Notes: generated by a model not told the origin, from the letters alone. A stretch of 64,000 nucleotides of DNA from Sphingobacterium corticibacter (GCF_003076635.1 NZ_QDKG01000002.1:434001-498000), one strand, 5' to 3'; counted from the stretch's first letter, positions 35,453 to 44,751 are shown. Numbers and translations: made by a program.

Positions 35453-36844
35453 TTATTTTTTGATCTCAACACGACGGTTTTGAACGCGACCAGCTTCAGT
35501 ATCGTTAGACGCTACTGGGTTAGACTCGCCTTTACCTTCTGCAGTGATTTTAGCAGCAGCAACACCAGCGTTAACTAGGTATTGACGAACCGCGTTAGCA
35601 CGATCTTTAGAAAGGTTCATGTTGTAAGCTTCGTTACCTTCAGCAGACGCATAACCATCTAATTTTACAGAACCGTTAGTATCACGTAGTTCTTTCGCTA
35701 ATCTATCAAGAGTAGAGTAAGATTCAGTTTTCAATACAGAGCTATCAAATTCGAATTGAATTGGAGCTGCGTAAGAACCTGTAGCTACGTTGTTAACAAC
35801 TTGTGGCTCTGGGAATTTGATTGGACATCCAGCACCATCTACTTGAGTTCCAGCAGGAGTGTTAGGACATTTGTCAAATTTATCAGATACACCGTCACCA
35901 TCAGAGTCTTTGCTCAATTGATCAACAGTACCTTCTAAAGTAGATACGCGTTGTTTCAAAGCTTCAACTTCGTTTCTCAATGTGTTGTCTTTCAACTCAT
36001 CGTATAGAGCAGCAACTGGGTTAGCAAAAGTCAAGTTTTCTTTGTCACGTGATCCTAGAGTGAACTCTAAACCACCAGTAACAGTAGAGAATCTTCCTTT
36101 GTAGTCAGCACGAGCTGGTCCGTAGAAGTAGTTATCATCTGTGAAGTTCATCGTATAGCCTAAGTTCAAGGCAACCACTTCAGATAATTTGAATTTCGCA
36201 CCAACACCTACTGGAATGAAACCAGTCAATTTATTTTTGCGATCTCCTGTGGTAGTTCTATCTCCGAAGATTTCAGAACCCCAGTTTCCTTCGTTGCTGA
36301 AAGAAGCTCCAGAGAAATCGTTGTTAGCGTATTGTACTGGATTCGAAGCTAATACTCCCATACCCACTTTAGCGAAGAAGTTAACCGCATTCTCTCTTCT
36401 CATGAAGTCGATAGTACCCAATTGGAATACTGCATTCAAGCTACCCGACCAGTCAACACTAACTTCAGAAGAACGAGCTCCACCTGGTAACCACTCAGTA
36501 CTCTCGATCGCAGGACCAGAAGCATCTGCGTTGAAAGTTTTGATACGACCACGGTTACCTTCCAATTCTAAACCAAATAGGTGAGAGAATTGTTTACGGA
36601 TAGTCAAACCATAGTACTCACCAACACTGTTTTGGAAGTAACCAACTTTTTGACCGAAAGCGTTAGATCCGCCAGTCAAAACGTTAGGTGCAGTGATACC
36701 ACCGTGAACACCGATAGACCAAGTTCTGTATTGAGATCTTCCACCGAATACAGTTGGTTGTTGAGCCTGAGCAACTTCAGCAAAACCGAAAGCGGCTACT
36801 AAAGAAGCTGCAACAGCTGTTTTTTTAATTGTAGAATAGTTCAT
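35453..36844 (-). CDS. OmpA-family outer-membrane protein with TSP type-3 repeats
   Basis: This 463-residue protein has a signal peptide (MNYSTIKKTAVAASLVAAFGFAEVAQA), an N-terminal eight-stranded barrel of about 250 residues, and a short coiled coil (LRNEVEALKQRVSTLEGTVDQL). A calcium-type DSDGDGVSDKFDKCPNTP repeat follows, then the OmpA peptidoglycan-binding domain with FEFDSSVLK, LDGYASAEGN, LSKDRANAVRQYL and NRRVEI. It anchors the outer membrane to the cell wall. Codon use is very restricted, as for highly expressed genes. It has a strong promoter with a long leader and its own terminator. Confidence 0.95.
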   Translation of the reverse strand: MNYSTIKKTAVAASLVAAFGFAEVAQAQQPTVFGGRSQYRTWSIGVHGGITAPNVLTGGSNAFGQKVGYFQNSVGEYYGLTIRKQFSHLFGLELEGNRGRIKTFNADASGPAIESTEWLPGGARSSEVSVDWSGSLNAVFQLGTIDFMRRENAVNFFAKVGMGVLASNPVQYANNDFSGASFSNEGNWGSEIFGDRTTTGDRKNKLTGFIPVGVGAKFKLSEVVALNLGYTMNFTDDNYFYGPARADYKGRFSTVTGGLEFTLGSRDKENLTFANPVAALYDELKDNTLRNEVEALKQRVSTLEGTVDQLSKDSDGDGVSDKFDKCPNTPAGTQVDGAGCPIKFPEPQVVNNVATGSYAAPIQFEFDSSVLKTESYSTLDRLAKELRDTNGSVKLDGYASAEGNEAYNMNLSKDRANAVRQYLVNAGVAAAKITAEGKGESNPVASNDTEAGRVQNRRVEIKK

Positions 36845-36981
36845 ACTCTTGTTTTTAAGGTTATTGAATTTTTAATTGTTTCTAATTAATCCCAATTGAA
36901 CATCACTGTTACAAGAACGATGCCAAAAATTATTTTAGCATCCGTGAATTTGTAAAATTCTGTCCTATGGGTATTGTGCCG

Positions 36982-37014
36982 TAAAAATACGTTAATACAA
37001 ACGATGTTTCCAAA
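36982..37014 (-). promoter_or_regulatory. Promoter of the OmpA-family gene
   Basis: On the minus strand TTTG (-33, 37014-37011) is followed after 21 nt by TATTTTTA (-7, 36989-36982, last base off consensus). It would give a leader of about 130 nt before the ATG at 36844, as expected for an abundant outer-membrane-protein mRNA. Confidence 0.55.
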
Positions 37015-37064
37015 TTTTAAAAGAAAAATTTCTTCTAAATGGAGCAAATATTTTTTTTGGCTGT

Positions 37065-38075
37065 CTAAACAATATAGTGGATGATCGCGAATGTGATCCC
37101 ACCCAATACCGCACTAACTGGAATAGTCAACACCCATGCCCACAAAAGGCTGATCGTAACGCCCCAACGAACTGCAGAAACACGTTTTACAACACCGACA
37201 CCAATGATCGCACCGGTAATAGTATGTGTAGTAGAGGCAGGAATACCGAAATGCTCTGTAATACCCAATGTCAATGCACCAGCACTTTCCGCACTAACGC
37301 CTTCTAGTGGTGTTACTTTCGTAATTTTCGTACCCATGGTTTTTACAATCTTCCATCCTCCGCTCATTGTACCTGCAGCAATAGCCACATAACAGGACAG
37401 TGGAACCCATTCTGGCATCGCTTCAAAGTTTGGAATGACTTGTTGCGCGATCAAAGCTGTAGCGATAATACCCATGACCTTTTGTGCATCATTACCGCCG
37501 TGGGCAAAACTTAATGCGCCAGAAGAAATTAACTGAAATATCTTGAACCATTTCTCGGCCACGGCAGGACGAGATTTTCTAGCTAGGTTGATAATGATCA
37601 AGGTAATGATGATGGAAATCGTCATACCAATGACGGGTGCTAATACAATGAAAGAAATAATCTTCGCGGTAGCACCTAAGTTTACAGCGTCCAAAGGATT
37701 GGCTCCTTGAATCAGCGCATATGCCATACCCGAACCAGCGAAACCGCCAATTAAGGTGTGGGACGAACTAGAAGGAATACCATAATACCAGGTGAATAGA
37801 TTCCAAGAAATAGCGGCTACCAAACCAGCAAAAATCACTTCAAGTGTAATGTATTCCTCTAATACTGTTTTCGCAATGGTATTGGCTACCTTATGATCCG
37901 TAAAGTAAAAATAGGCCGCAAAATTAAATAGCGCTGCCCATAGTACCGCTACGAAAGGTGTCAACACTTTCGTGGAAACGATGGTTGCAATGGAGTTCGC
38001 TGCATCATGAAATCCGTTGATATAATCAAACGCGATCGCTAATATGACAACAACGACAAGTAATGTAGTAATCAT
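37065..38075 (-). CDS. pit: PiT-family inorganic phosphate transporter
   Basis: This 336-residue protein has about ten hydrophobic helices. It carries the two PiT signatures, GFHDAANSIATIVSTKVL near the N-terminus and FAHGGNDAQKVMGIIA in the middle (both contain the GxNDxxN-type core). GIPASTTHTITGAIIGVGV is at the second repeat. It imports phosphate with a cation at the inner membrane. It is encoded 37 bases after a DUF47 gene, the usual pairing for low-affinity Pi uptake. Confidence 0.94.
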   Translation of the reverse strand: MITTLLVVVVILAIAFDYINGFHDAANSIATIVSTKVLTPFVAVLWAALFNFAAYFYFTDHKVANTIAKTVLEEYITLEVIFAGLVAAISWNLFTWYYGIPSSSSHTLIGGFAGSGMAYALIQGANPLDAVNLGATAKIISFIVLAPVIGMTISIIITLIIINLARKSRPAVAEKWFKIFQLISSGALSFAHGGNDAQKVMGIIATALIAQQVIPNFEAMPEWVPLSCYVAIAAGTMSGGWKIVKTMGTKITKVTPLEGVSAESAGALTLGITEHFGIPASTTHTITGAIIGVGVVKRVSAVRWGVTISLLWAWVLTIPVSAVLGGITFAIIHYIV

Positions 38076-38112
38076 GTACTATTTGTTTTCTTTGTAAAGT
38101 ACGCTGTGCTAA

Positions 38113-38760
38113 TTACGCGTTTTTAACTAATATACTCTCCAAAACGTTGGATACATCCTCACATTTGTCTGTGGCCGTTTCCATTGAAGACAAGATTTCT
38201 TTATGCTTGATAAGGATGATGGCATCTTTTTCAAATTCGAATAATTCAGCCACTGCTTTCTCGAAAATGTAATCTGCTTTATTTTCTACACTGTTAATAC
38301 GCACACAAGAATCGGTAATGTTACGTACGTTTTTGATGTCTTTCAACTCGTAAACTGCTTTGGCTACATGTTCTGTTGCTTCGATTAGCAATTCTGCCAA
38401 TTCTTTCATGGCCTGCGTAGGGTTTTCTACTTTGTACAAATCCATGCGGTTCGAGGCGCCGTGGATGTAATCTGCCACATCATCCAGTGAGCTCGCTAAT
38501 GAGTGAATATCTTCGCGATCGAATGGTGTGATGAAGTTTTTGCCCAGTTCCAAGTGTATTTGGTGTGTGATATCATCACCGCGATGCTCCAAATCTTCTA
38601 TCTTTTTCGCTAATGTTTTACGTAATTGACTATCCGTTGTGTTTACAGATTCATTGAGAACCTTAGCCATTTCGATCAGGTTAGAGCCTGCTTGCTCGAA
38701 AAGAGGAAAGAATTTTTTGTCCTTAGGAACGAAAAAATTGAAGATATTACCTAATGCCAT
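38113..38760 (-). CDS. DUF47/PhoU-like regulator of phosphate transport
   Basis: This 215-residue all-helical protein resembles the DUF47 (Pit accessory, PhoU-like) family: FEQAGSNLIEMAKVLNE, LEHRGDDITHQIHLELGKNFITPFDREDIHSLASSLDDVADYI, with E/D-rich metal-binding helices. It is thought to modulate the adjacent PiT transporter. It is followed by pit after 37 bases and preceded by a histidine kinase gene after 67 bases. Confidence 0.92.
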   Translation of the reverse strand: MALGNIFNFFVPKDKKFFPLFEQAGSNLIEMAKVLNESVNTTDSQLRKTLAKKIEDLEHRGDDITHQIHLELGKNFITPFDREDIHSLASSLDDVADYIHGASNRMDLYKVENPTQAMKELAELLIEATEHVAKAVYELKDIKNVRNITDSCVRINSVENKADYIFEKAVAELFEFEKDAIILIKHKEILSSMETATDKCEDVSNVLESILVKNA

Positions 38761-38781
38761 ATAATGTATTGTTTAAGCTTA

Positions 38782-38789
38782 CAAAAGTA
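38782..38789 (-). promoter_or_regulatory. -7 element for DUF47-pit
   Basis: Reads TACTTTTG on the minus strand, 21 nt before the DUF47 ATG at 38760. It may start a transcript independent of the kinase gene. Confidence 0.5.
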
Positions 38790-38827
38790 TGTAGCTAATG
38801 TTAAGTTAATGTTAAGTTTCCTTGTTT

Positions 38828-39868
38828 TTATCCGTTGGTCAACTTTGCCTTTTGCAGTGTAAATGAAAAGGTTGTCCCAATTCCCTCGGTACTTCGTACA
38901 TGCACACTTTGCTGATGTGCTTCCACAATGTGTTTTACAATGGATAGGCCTAAACCAGAGCCGCCAATATCACGCGATCTACTTTTATCAGTCCGGTAAA
39001 AGCGCTCAAACACGCGAGAGAGATTTTTCTCTTCAATACCTTGTCCGTTGTCTGTCACTTCAACTAATATCTGCTCAAAAAGGGGGCTGGTTTTGATAGT
39101 CGTCGTTCCGCCGCGGTTTCCATATTTGATGGAGTTTTCCACTAAATTGATTAAAACCTGTTGGATTTTCTTCTTGTCGGCCTTTACAAAGATCTGCTGT
39201 GTGGATTTGTTGGCCATCTTTAGGGTTATATCACTGCTTTTTGACTTATCTTCCAAATATTCGATGGTGTCGTTGATGAGGTCATTAATATCGAAGCGTT
39301 CAATATTGAGTACCACTGCGCCTGATTCTAATTTGGCAATTTCATCTAGATCATTGATGAGATAGCTTAGTCGGTCGATATTGCGTGAGGCTTTTGCTAA
39401 AAAGGTCAAAGCCATATCAGGATCTTCTTCCATCATACCATCTTGCAAGGTTTCGATGTATCCTTGCACTGCAAATAATGGTGTCTTAAATTCGTGTAAA
39501 GTATTGGAGAGAAATTCTTTTCTAAATTTCGCTTGCTCTTTTAATCGGCCGATTTCCGACATTTTTTGGTTGGCCCAAGCAGAAACTTCCTGTTCTGCTT
39601 CTGCAATAGGATTTTCTGGGCGGTATGGTCCGAGTGCTTCTTTCAGATCTTTACCCAGCTTGAGGTTGGTGATCAGTTTATACAGATTGTGGATTCTATC
39701 ATTAATCGATTTCTCCAGCACGGTACTGATAATCAGATAGCTAGCCGCAAATGCAGCAGCAGCTATGGTTGCGGGGCGCTTCCATTCTGACATGAAATAC
39801 AACAAGATACCCAAAATAACACCTGCAAAAGAGAGTGAGACAAAGAAGGATATCTGTCTAAAGGTCAT
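38828..39868 (-). CDS. PhoR-like sensor histidine kinase
   Basis: This 346-residue protein has two N-terminal membrane helices (about 8-26 and 33-50) with almost no periplasmic loop, and a linker. The dimerisation domain has H125 in TLHEFKTPLF, and the catalytic domain has the N-box LVENSIKYG, the G1 box DNGQGIEEK, the F-box and G2 box GGSGLGLSIVKHIV. All catalytic residues are present. The near-absence of a periplasmic domain matches PhoR of Pi signalling. The DUF47-pit neighbours support that. No response regulator is adjacent. Confidence 0.9.
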   Translation of the reverse strand: MTFRQISFFVSLSFAGVILGILLYFMSEWKRPATIAAAAFAASYLIISTVLEKSINDRIHNLYKLITNLKLGKDLKEALGPYRPENPIAEAEQEVSAWANQKMSEIGRLKEQAKFRKEFLSNTLHEFKTPLFAVQGYIETLQDGMMEEDPDMALTFLAKASRNIDRLSYLINDLDEIAKLESGAVVLNIERFDINDLINDTIEYLEDKSKSSDITLKMANKSTQQIFVKADKKKIQQVLINLVENSIKYGNRGGTTTIKTSPLFEQILVEVTDNGQGIEEKNLSRVFERFYRTDKSRSRDIGGSGLGLSIVKHIVEAHQQSVHVRSTEGIGTTFSFTLQKAKLTNG

Positions 39869-39877
39869 ACGGACTTT

Positions 39878-39898
39878 TTTGAGTGTATAAAACTCAAA
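39878..39898. promoter_or_regulatory. Inverted repeat overlapping the kinase-gene promoter
   Basis: TTTGAGT (39878-39884) and ACTCAAA (39892-39898) are perfect reverse complements around 7 bases. The upstream arm overlaps the -7 element at 39895-39902, so a bound protein would block or shape initiation. It is not followed by a T-run, so a terminator is unlikely. Confidence 0.35.
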
Positions 39899-39902
39899 TA
39901 TA
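39895..39902 (-). promoter_or_regulatory. -7 element of the histidine kinase gene
   Basis: Reads TATATTTG on the minus strand, a perfect match, 26 nt before the ATG at 39868. Confidence 0.5.
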
Positions 39903-39924
39903 CAAATGCTTTATTAAGGAATTG

Positions 39925-40578
39925 TTAAAGGCGGGCTAAAGTCGTTTTGCCGCCGACGACCTTATCGCCAATTTTGACGTCAACTTGCGTACCGATCGGC
40001 AAGAAAAGATCGACACGAGAACCAAATTTGATGAAGCCAAACTCAGCTCCTTGCTCCACTTGATCGCCTTCGTTCACATACCATACAATTCTGCGAGCCA
40101 AAGCTCCAGCAATTTGTCTAAACAACACTTCCACACCATTCTCTTGCTTTACGACGATGGTCGTACGCTCGTTATCCGAAGAAGATTTAGGATGCCAAGC
40201 GACCAGAAATTTGCCGGGATGGTATTTGAAAAAAGAAACCAATCCGGTGATCGGACTTCTGTTGATATGCACGTTTACAGGTGACATGAAGATGGAAACC
40301 TGCAAACGTCTGTCTTTAAAATATTCGTTCTCCTCGGTTTCCTCAATAACTACTACCTTGCCATCTGCCGGACACAGTATGGTATTCGCTTCTTGTGTAA
40401 TCTTGCGTGTCGGACTGCGGAAGAATTGTAAAATCGTCAGGATAAGAAATGCAGATAATAGGTAGAAGAACCATTTAATATACGTATTGGCGTCGTAATA
40501 GTTGGCTATGGCATTCACAATAAAACAAAAGAGAATGACTAAAGCTAAACTGGTGTATCCTTCTTTATGAAATTTCAT
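39925..40578 (-). CDS. psd: Phosphatidylserine decarboxylase, short family
   Basis: This 217-residue protein has two N-terminal membrane segments (ALVILFCFIVNAIA and WFFYLLSAFLILTIL). The Psd core follows: CPADGKVVVIEE, SPVNVHINRSPITG, and FIKFGSRVDLFLP near the C-terminus. The GS bond in FGSR is where the proenzyme cleaves itself to form the pyruvoyl group. It makes phosphatidylethanolamine at the inner membrane. The short form with FGSRVD is typical of Bacteroidota. The partner synthase (pssA) is not next to it. Confidence 0.92.
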   Translation of the reverse strand: MKFHKEGYTSLALVILFCFIVNAIANYYDANTYIKWFFYLLSAFLILTILQFFRSPTRKITQEANTILCPADGKVVVIEETEENEYFKDRRLQVSIFMSPVNVHINRSPITGLVSFFKYHPGKFLVAWHPKSSSDNERTTIVVKQENGVEVLFRQIAGALARRIVWYVNEGDQVEQGAEFGFIKFGSRVDLFLPIGTQVDVKIGDKVVGGKTTLARL

Positions 40579-40600
40579 GTCGATATCTGATTAATACCCG

Positions 40601-40608
40601 CAAAAGTA
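40601..40608 (-). promoter_or_regulatory. -7 element for psd
   Basis: Reads TACTTTTG on the minus strand, 22 nt before the psd ATG. Confidence 0.45.
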
Positions 40609-40619
40609 ATCTTTTTGTC

Positions 40620-41750
40620 TTACTTATTGTGCTCCAATTTTCGTTCAATACGATTCGTCTGAAATTGTAGGCTATTATCTGCCGTTGTAGACATGGTGCC
40701 GTATACCGTGATCGTGTCATCAATGTACTCTCCAAGTTTAAAGGAAGGCACATAATATGGGATGGATTCGACCACTCTTTTAAAGCTATTTTCCAATTGG
40801 CCAGGTAATGAACGAATAATCGTCGTGCCGCGAGGCGTGCCATCTTTACGCACGCGCACTTCAAATGCGTAATCGGTAGTGATCTGACTGTCAGCTTTCA
40901 ACAATTGGAAAGAATTGCGCAGGTATTCGGCAAGGTAGACGGTAAATCCTGTAAAATCATCATATGTGCATTGCTTGAATAACAAAGTCTCTGCACGATA
41001 GAAGTTATCGTAAGGCAGAATTCCATATGCTGGCGTCGTATACTCCGCATCTTTAAAGGCATCGTAACCTCGTATCAATACGCCATCACGATAATATTCC
41101 TCGGCCGCAAATTCTTTTTGTTTTGCTTCCGGATTTTCAAAATGCACGGTCCATGCTCCATTTGGCAAACCATCTTTGATGCGGCCGCTCATCGAATAAA
41201 ATCCAAATCCATATTCTGAAAATCCGTCTATTGGATTGAGAAATTCATACCGCCCATCACCTAACTTCACGTTCAACTTTCCTCGACGATCCCATTGTGA
41301 TACGATGCGCGTGGTAGAATCAGAAAATGAGACACTCAGATACGGTTTTCCATCGGGATAAAAATAGTTCCAAAAACCTTCTGGCTTGTTGTCTTTGAAT
41401 GTTACTTCCCATTTTATCTGCCGATTAGGATGATAGGCGATAAAAGAGCCATTTTTTGCACCCTGTGTGTATGCGCCTGTCAATAGAAGGGTTCCATCTC
41501 CACTGTAATCTGCAAATTTGCCATCGAACTTATTCGTTGCGCGATCAAATCCTGCACGTCTTTCAATTGATTTAAATTCACAGTTTTTATCGACCAAAAA
41601 GTAGTTTCGATCATAAAAGAAGCGAACTTCATCGGTATCGATCCGCTCGAAAAAAACATTGCTAATCGAATCTTGTGCCGTCGCCACAGACAAAGTCAAC
41701 AAGAACGATAGGCAGTATAAAAATAAAGTAAGTGTGTTCTTCTTTTTCAT
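40620..41750 (-). CDS. Exported MORN-repeat protein with TonB-C-like C-terminus
   Basis: From ATG 41750 the product has 376 residues and a signal peptide ending in VATAQDS. Residues about 75-190 contain MORN_2/YwqK-type repeats (GAYTQGAKNGSFIAYHPNRQIKW, EGFWNYFYPDGKPYLSV, GRIKDGLPNGAWTVHF). The C-terminal stretch YAFEVRVRKDGTPRGTTIIRSLPGQLENSFKRVV, followed by YVPSFKLGEYIDDTI, resembles the TonB C-terminal domain. Database names such as antitoxin YwqK probably do not describe its role. It lies 16 bases after polA in the same direction, but envelope location makes a functional link unlikely. Confidence 0.75.
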   Translation of the reverse strand: MKKKNTLTLFLYCLSFLLTLSVATAQDSISNVFFERIDTDEVRFFYDRNYFLVDKNCEFKSIERRAGFDRATNKFDGKFADYSGDGTLLLTGAYTQGAKNGSFIAYHPNRQIKWEVTFKDNKPEGFWNYFYPDGKPYLSVSFSDSTTRIVSQWDRRGKLNVKLGDGRYEFLNPIDGFSEYGFGFYSMSGRIKDGLPNGAWTVHFENPEAKQKEFAAEEYYRDGVLIRGYDAFKDAEYTTPAYGILPYDNFYRAETLLFKQCTYDDFTGFTVYLAEYLRNSFQLLKADSQITTDYAFEVRVRKDGTPRGTTIIRSLPGQLENSFKRVVESIPYYVPSFKLGEYIDDTITVYGTMSTTADNSLQFQTNRIERKLEHNK

Positions 41751-41766
41751 GTTTAAAATTGAAATG

Positions 41767-44586
41767 CTAATGTGCTTCCAACCAGTTGCTTCCTTCACCA
41801 ATCTCGACTTCCAAAGGAACTTCCATCCTTATAGCCGTTTTCATGCGATGGCTGATGATTTCTTTAAATGTGTCTACTTCCGACTTCGGCACATCAAACA
41901 CCAACTCATCATGCACCTGCATGATCATCTTTCCTTTTAAGCCTTTTTCCACAATATCCTGATGGATGTGGATCATCGCTACTTTAATCATATCGGCGGC
42001 AGAGCCCTGAATGGGCGCATTAATGGCGTTGCGTTCCGCGAAACCACGCACGGTCATGTTAGCCGAATTGATATCTCGTAAATAACGTCTGCGTTTCAGA
42101 ATTGTTTCCACGTAACCTTTTTCCTTCGCCGTTTCAATAGTTTGAGACATGTAGTTGCGAATGCCGCTGTATTGCGCAAAATATTGATCAATGATCTCAG
42201 CCGCTTCTTTTCTAGAAATCTTCAAGTTTTGCGAAAGACCGAAAGCGGATTGACCATAAATAATTCCAAAATTCACCGCTTTTGCGTTACGACGTTGGTC
42301 GGAAGTAACATCTTCCAATGCGATGCCATATACGCGCGCTGCTGTAGCGCGATGGATATCTTGGTTTTTCTGAAAAGCTTCCATCATGTTTTTATCCTTA
42401 CTCAGCTCAGCCATTAGGCGCAGCTCAATCTGCGAATAATCGGCCGATAAGATCACATAATCCGCATCTCGCGGAATGAAAGCCTTGCGCACTTCGCGAC
42501 CGCGCTCGGTACGGATGGGAATATTTTGTAGATTGGGATTTGTGGAACTCAAACGGCCCGTAGCCGCTACCGCTTGATTGTATGAGGTGTGAATCAGACC
42601 AGTTTCCGCATTGATCAATGTCGGCAAAGCATCTACATACGTAGATTTTAGCTTTTGCATCTGCCGAAAGTCCAAGATGTCTTGTACAATATCCGATTTG
42701 TCGGCCAAGGCCAACAATACATCTTCACCTGTTTTATATTGGCCGGTCTTTGTTTTCTTCGCTTTTGGATCCAGTTGCAATTTGTCGAACAGTACTTCTC
42801 CGAGCTGTTTTGGGGAAGCAATGTTGAACGTAACGCCCGCTTTTTCGTAGATGGATGCTTCCAATTTGGCGACATCTTTTTCTAAGCTTTTCGAAATGGT
42901 TTTCAACGTGTCAACATCGATCTTCACACCATTTTGCTCAATGGAGGATAGCACATACACCAACGGAAACTCTACTTCATGCGCAAGTTTCTCCGTGGCA
43001 CTATCTTGCAATAGCGGTTCAAAAATGGCCTTGAGTTGCAGTGTGATATCAGCATCCTCGCTGGCATACTCTTTTATTTTCTCGATCTCTACATCGCGCA
43101 TCGATCCTTGCTTTTTGCCTTTCGCACCGATAAGCTCAGTGATAGATACTGGCGTGTAGCTCAAATACGTTTCGGCAAGCACATCCATGCCGTGGCGCGT
43201 ATCTGGATCGATGAGATAATGTGCCAACATCGTGTCAAACAGTTCTCCGCGAAGCTGTACATCGTATCGTGAAAGCACTAAAATATCATATTTAATGTTT
43301 TGGCCGATCTTTCCAATTGCTGGGTTTTCTAGTAAATTTTTGAATGGTGTAATGATCTTTAGCGCTTCTTCGCGATCAGCCGGAGTTGGCACATAGTACG
43401 CGATGCCTTTTTCTAGCGCGAATGACATCCCCACGATCTCTGCAGAAAGTGCATCAAGGCCAGTGGTCTCTGTGTCAAAAGCAAATTCCTTGCTTTTGGC
43501 CAACAGCTGCACCAATTCTGCTTGTTTTTCTGGCGTATCCGCCAAATGATACGTGTGCGCTATGGTATTGATGCTGTGCTCTGCTACAGTTGGTTCAGAT
43601 CCTGTTGTCGGCATATCTGGAAAACCGGATTTATCTGCGCTAAACAGATCCATCTGCCCATTAGATTTTTTGCTATCCGTATCTGTTATGGTGAAATCAT
43701 CCCCAAATACGCGCTTTCCTAAGGTTCTAAATTCAAGCTCGGTAAAGAGTGGTTCCAACAATTCCTTGTTCGGAGCCGTGTATAATAATGCCGCTTCATC
43801 TAACTCCGTTGGCACATCCAGTAGAATGGTCGCCAATTTCTTAGAGACCAAACCTTGCTCTGCAAAATTCTCGACATTCTCTTTCTGTTTCCCTTTGAGC
43901 TTATCCGTATTCGCAATCAAGCCTTCGATGCTGCCATATTCCTGAATTAATTTTTTGGCAGTTTTTTCGCCGATTCCCGGTATTCCTGGAATGTTATCCA
44001 CCGCATCACCCCATAGACCTAAAATGTCGATTACCTGCAATGGATCGGTGATTTCCCATTTCTCCAAAATCTCAGGTACGCCAAGTACTTCAGCGCCATT
44101 GCCCATTCGAGCAGGTTTGTAAATGAAAATATTATCGGATACCAGCTGTCCAAAATCTTTATCTGGCGTCATGCAATACACCGTAAATCCGCTTTGCTCT
44201 GCGCGCTTTGCCAGTGTACCGATGATATCATCGGCTTCGTAGCCATCTTTGGTAATGATAGGAATGTCAAATCCTTCAATCAGGCGAAAAATATAAGGAA
44301 TAGAAGCTGCCAAATCTTCGGGCATCTTCTCCCGCTGTGCTTTGTATGCTTCAAAATCTAAATGACGTTGCGTTGGTGCATCCGTGTCAAACACGACAGC
44401 AATATGCGAAGGCTGTTGATTCTTCAATACTTCTAACAAAGTATTGGTAAATCCCATGATCGCCCCCGTATTCAAACCATATGAAGTGAGGCGTGGCACT
44501 TTGTTTAACGCAAAATAGGCACGGTATATTAAGGCCATGCCATCCAGAAGAAACAGTTTTTTATCGCTATTATTTGAGGAGCTCAT
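41767..44586 (-). CDS. polA: DNA polymerase I
   Basis: The 939-residue enzyme has all three parts. The 5' nuclease (residues 1 to about 290) has FLLDGMALIYRAYFA, DGYEADDIIGTLA, GLWGDAVDNIPGIPGIGEKTA. The 3'-5' exonuclease starts D371-T-E373-T-T-G, then IGQNIKYDILVL and YASEDADITL, so proofreading is likely intact. The polymerase domain has ILSADYSQIELRLMAELS, RRNAKAVNFGIIYG and QVHDELVFDV. It works in gap filling and primer removal. A perfect -7 element lies 28 nt upstream. Confidence 0.97.
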   Translation of the reverse strand: MSSSNNSDKKLFLLDGMALIYRAYFALNKVPRLTSYGLNTGAIMGFTNTLLEVLKNQQPSHIAVVFDTDAPTQRHLDFEAYKAQREKMPEDLAASIPYIFRLIEGFDIPIITKDGYEADDIIGTLAKRAEQSGFTVYCMTPDKDFGQLVSDNIFIYKPARMGNGAEVLGVPEILEKWEITDPLQVIDILGLWGDAVDNIPGIPGIGEKTAKKLIQEYGSIEGLIANTDKLKGKQKENVENFAEQGLVSKKLATILLDVPTELDEAALLYTAPNKELLEPLFTELEFRTLGKRVFGDDFTITDTDSKKSNGQMDLFSADKSGFPDMPTTGSEPTVAEHSINTIAHTYHLADTPEKQAELVQLLAKSKEFAFDTETTGLDALSAEIVGMSFALEKGIAYYVPTPADREEALKIITPFKNLLENPAIGKIGQNIKYDILVLSRYDVQLRGELFDTMLAHYLIDPDTRHGMDVLAETYLSYTPVSITELIGAKGKKQGSMRDVEIEKIKEYASEDADITLQLKAIFEPLLQDSATEKLAHEVEFPLVYVLSSIEQNGVKIDVDTLKTISKSLEKDVAKLEASIYEKAGVTFNIASPKQLGEVLFDKLQLDPKAKKTKTGQYKTGEDVLLALADKSDIVQDILDFRQMQKLKSTYVDALPTLINAETGLIHTSYNQAVAATGRLSSTNPNLQNIPIRTERGREVRKAFIPRDADYVILSADYSQIELRLMAELSKDKNMMEAFQKNQDIHRATAARVYGIALEDVTSDQRRNAKAVNFGIIYGQSAFGLSQNLKISRKEAAEIIDQYFAQYSGIRNYMSQTIETAKEKGYVETILKRRRYLRDINSANMTVRGFAERNAINAPIQGSAADMIKVAMIHIHQDIVEKGLKGKMIMQVHDELVFDVPKSEVDTFKEIISHRMKTAIRMEVPLEVEIGEGSNWLEAH

Positions 44587-44614
44587 ACTAGATTTTTAAA
44601 AATTCGAAGCGTAG

Positions 44615-44622
44615 CAAATATA
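44615..44622 (-). promoter_or_regulatory. -7 element for polA
   Basis: Reads TATATTTG on the minus strand, 28 nt before the polA ATG. It is divergent from the rsgA element at 44744-44751. Confidence 0.55.
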
Positions 44623-44743
44623 CTTTTTATTTTTATTAGAACTACGGTTAGAGGAGGAGAATTGGCCTATTCTAATAGCCTAATGTGAGCCGTGCGGCAA
44701 TGGATATTTGCCGCGAAGAACATCTTTCTTACATCGCTTTTCG

Positions 44744-44751
44744 TAGCTTTG
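44744..44751 (+). promoter_or_regulatory. -7 element for rsgA
   Basis: TAGCTTTG, a perfect match, 41 nt before the rsgA ATG. An earlier ATG (44763) in frame runs into a stop after seven codons. Confidence 0.45.

Noticed and set aside
40620..41750. Annotation as a toxin-antitoxin component (YwqK-like)
   Set aside because: The protein is exported, has only MORN repeats in common, and no toxin gene lies nearby.
43553..43945. 130-codon plus-strand frame inside polA
   Set aside because: Antisense to the exonuclease region of polA, no independent evidence of coding.
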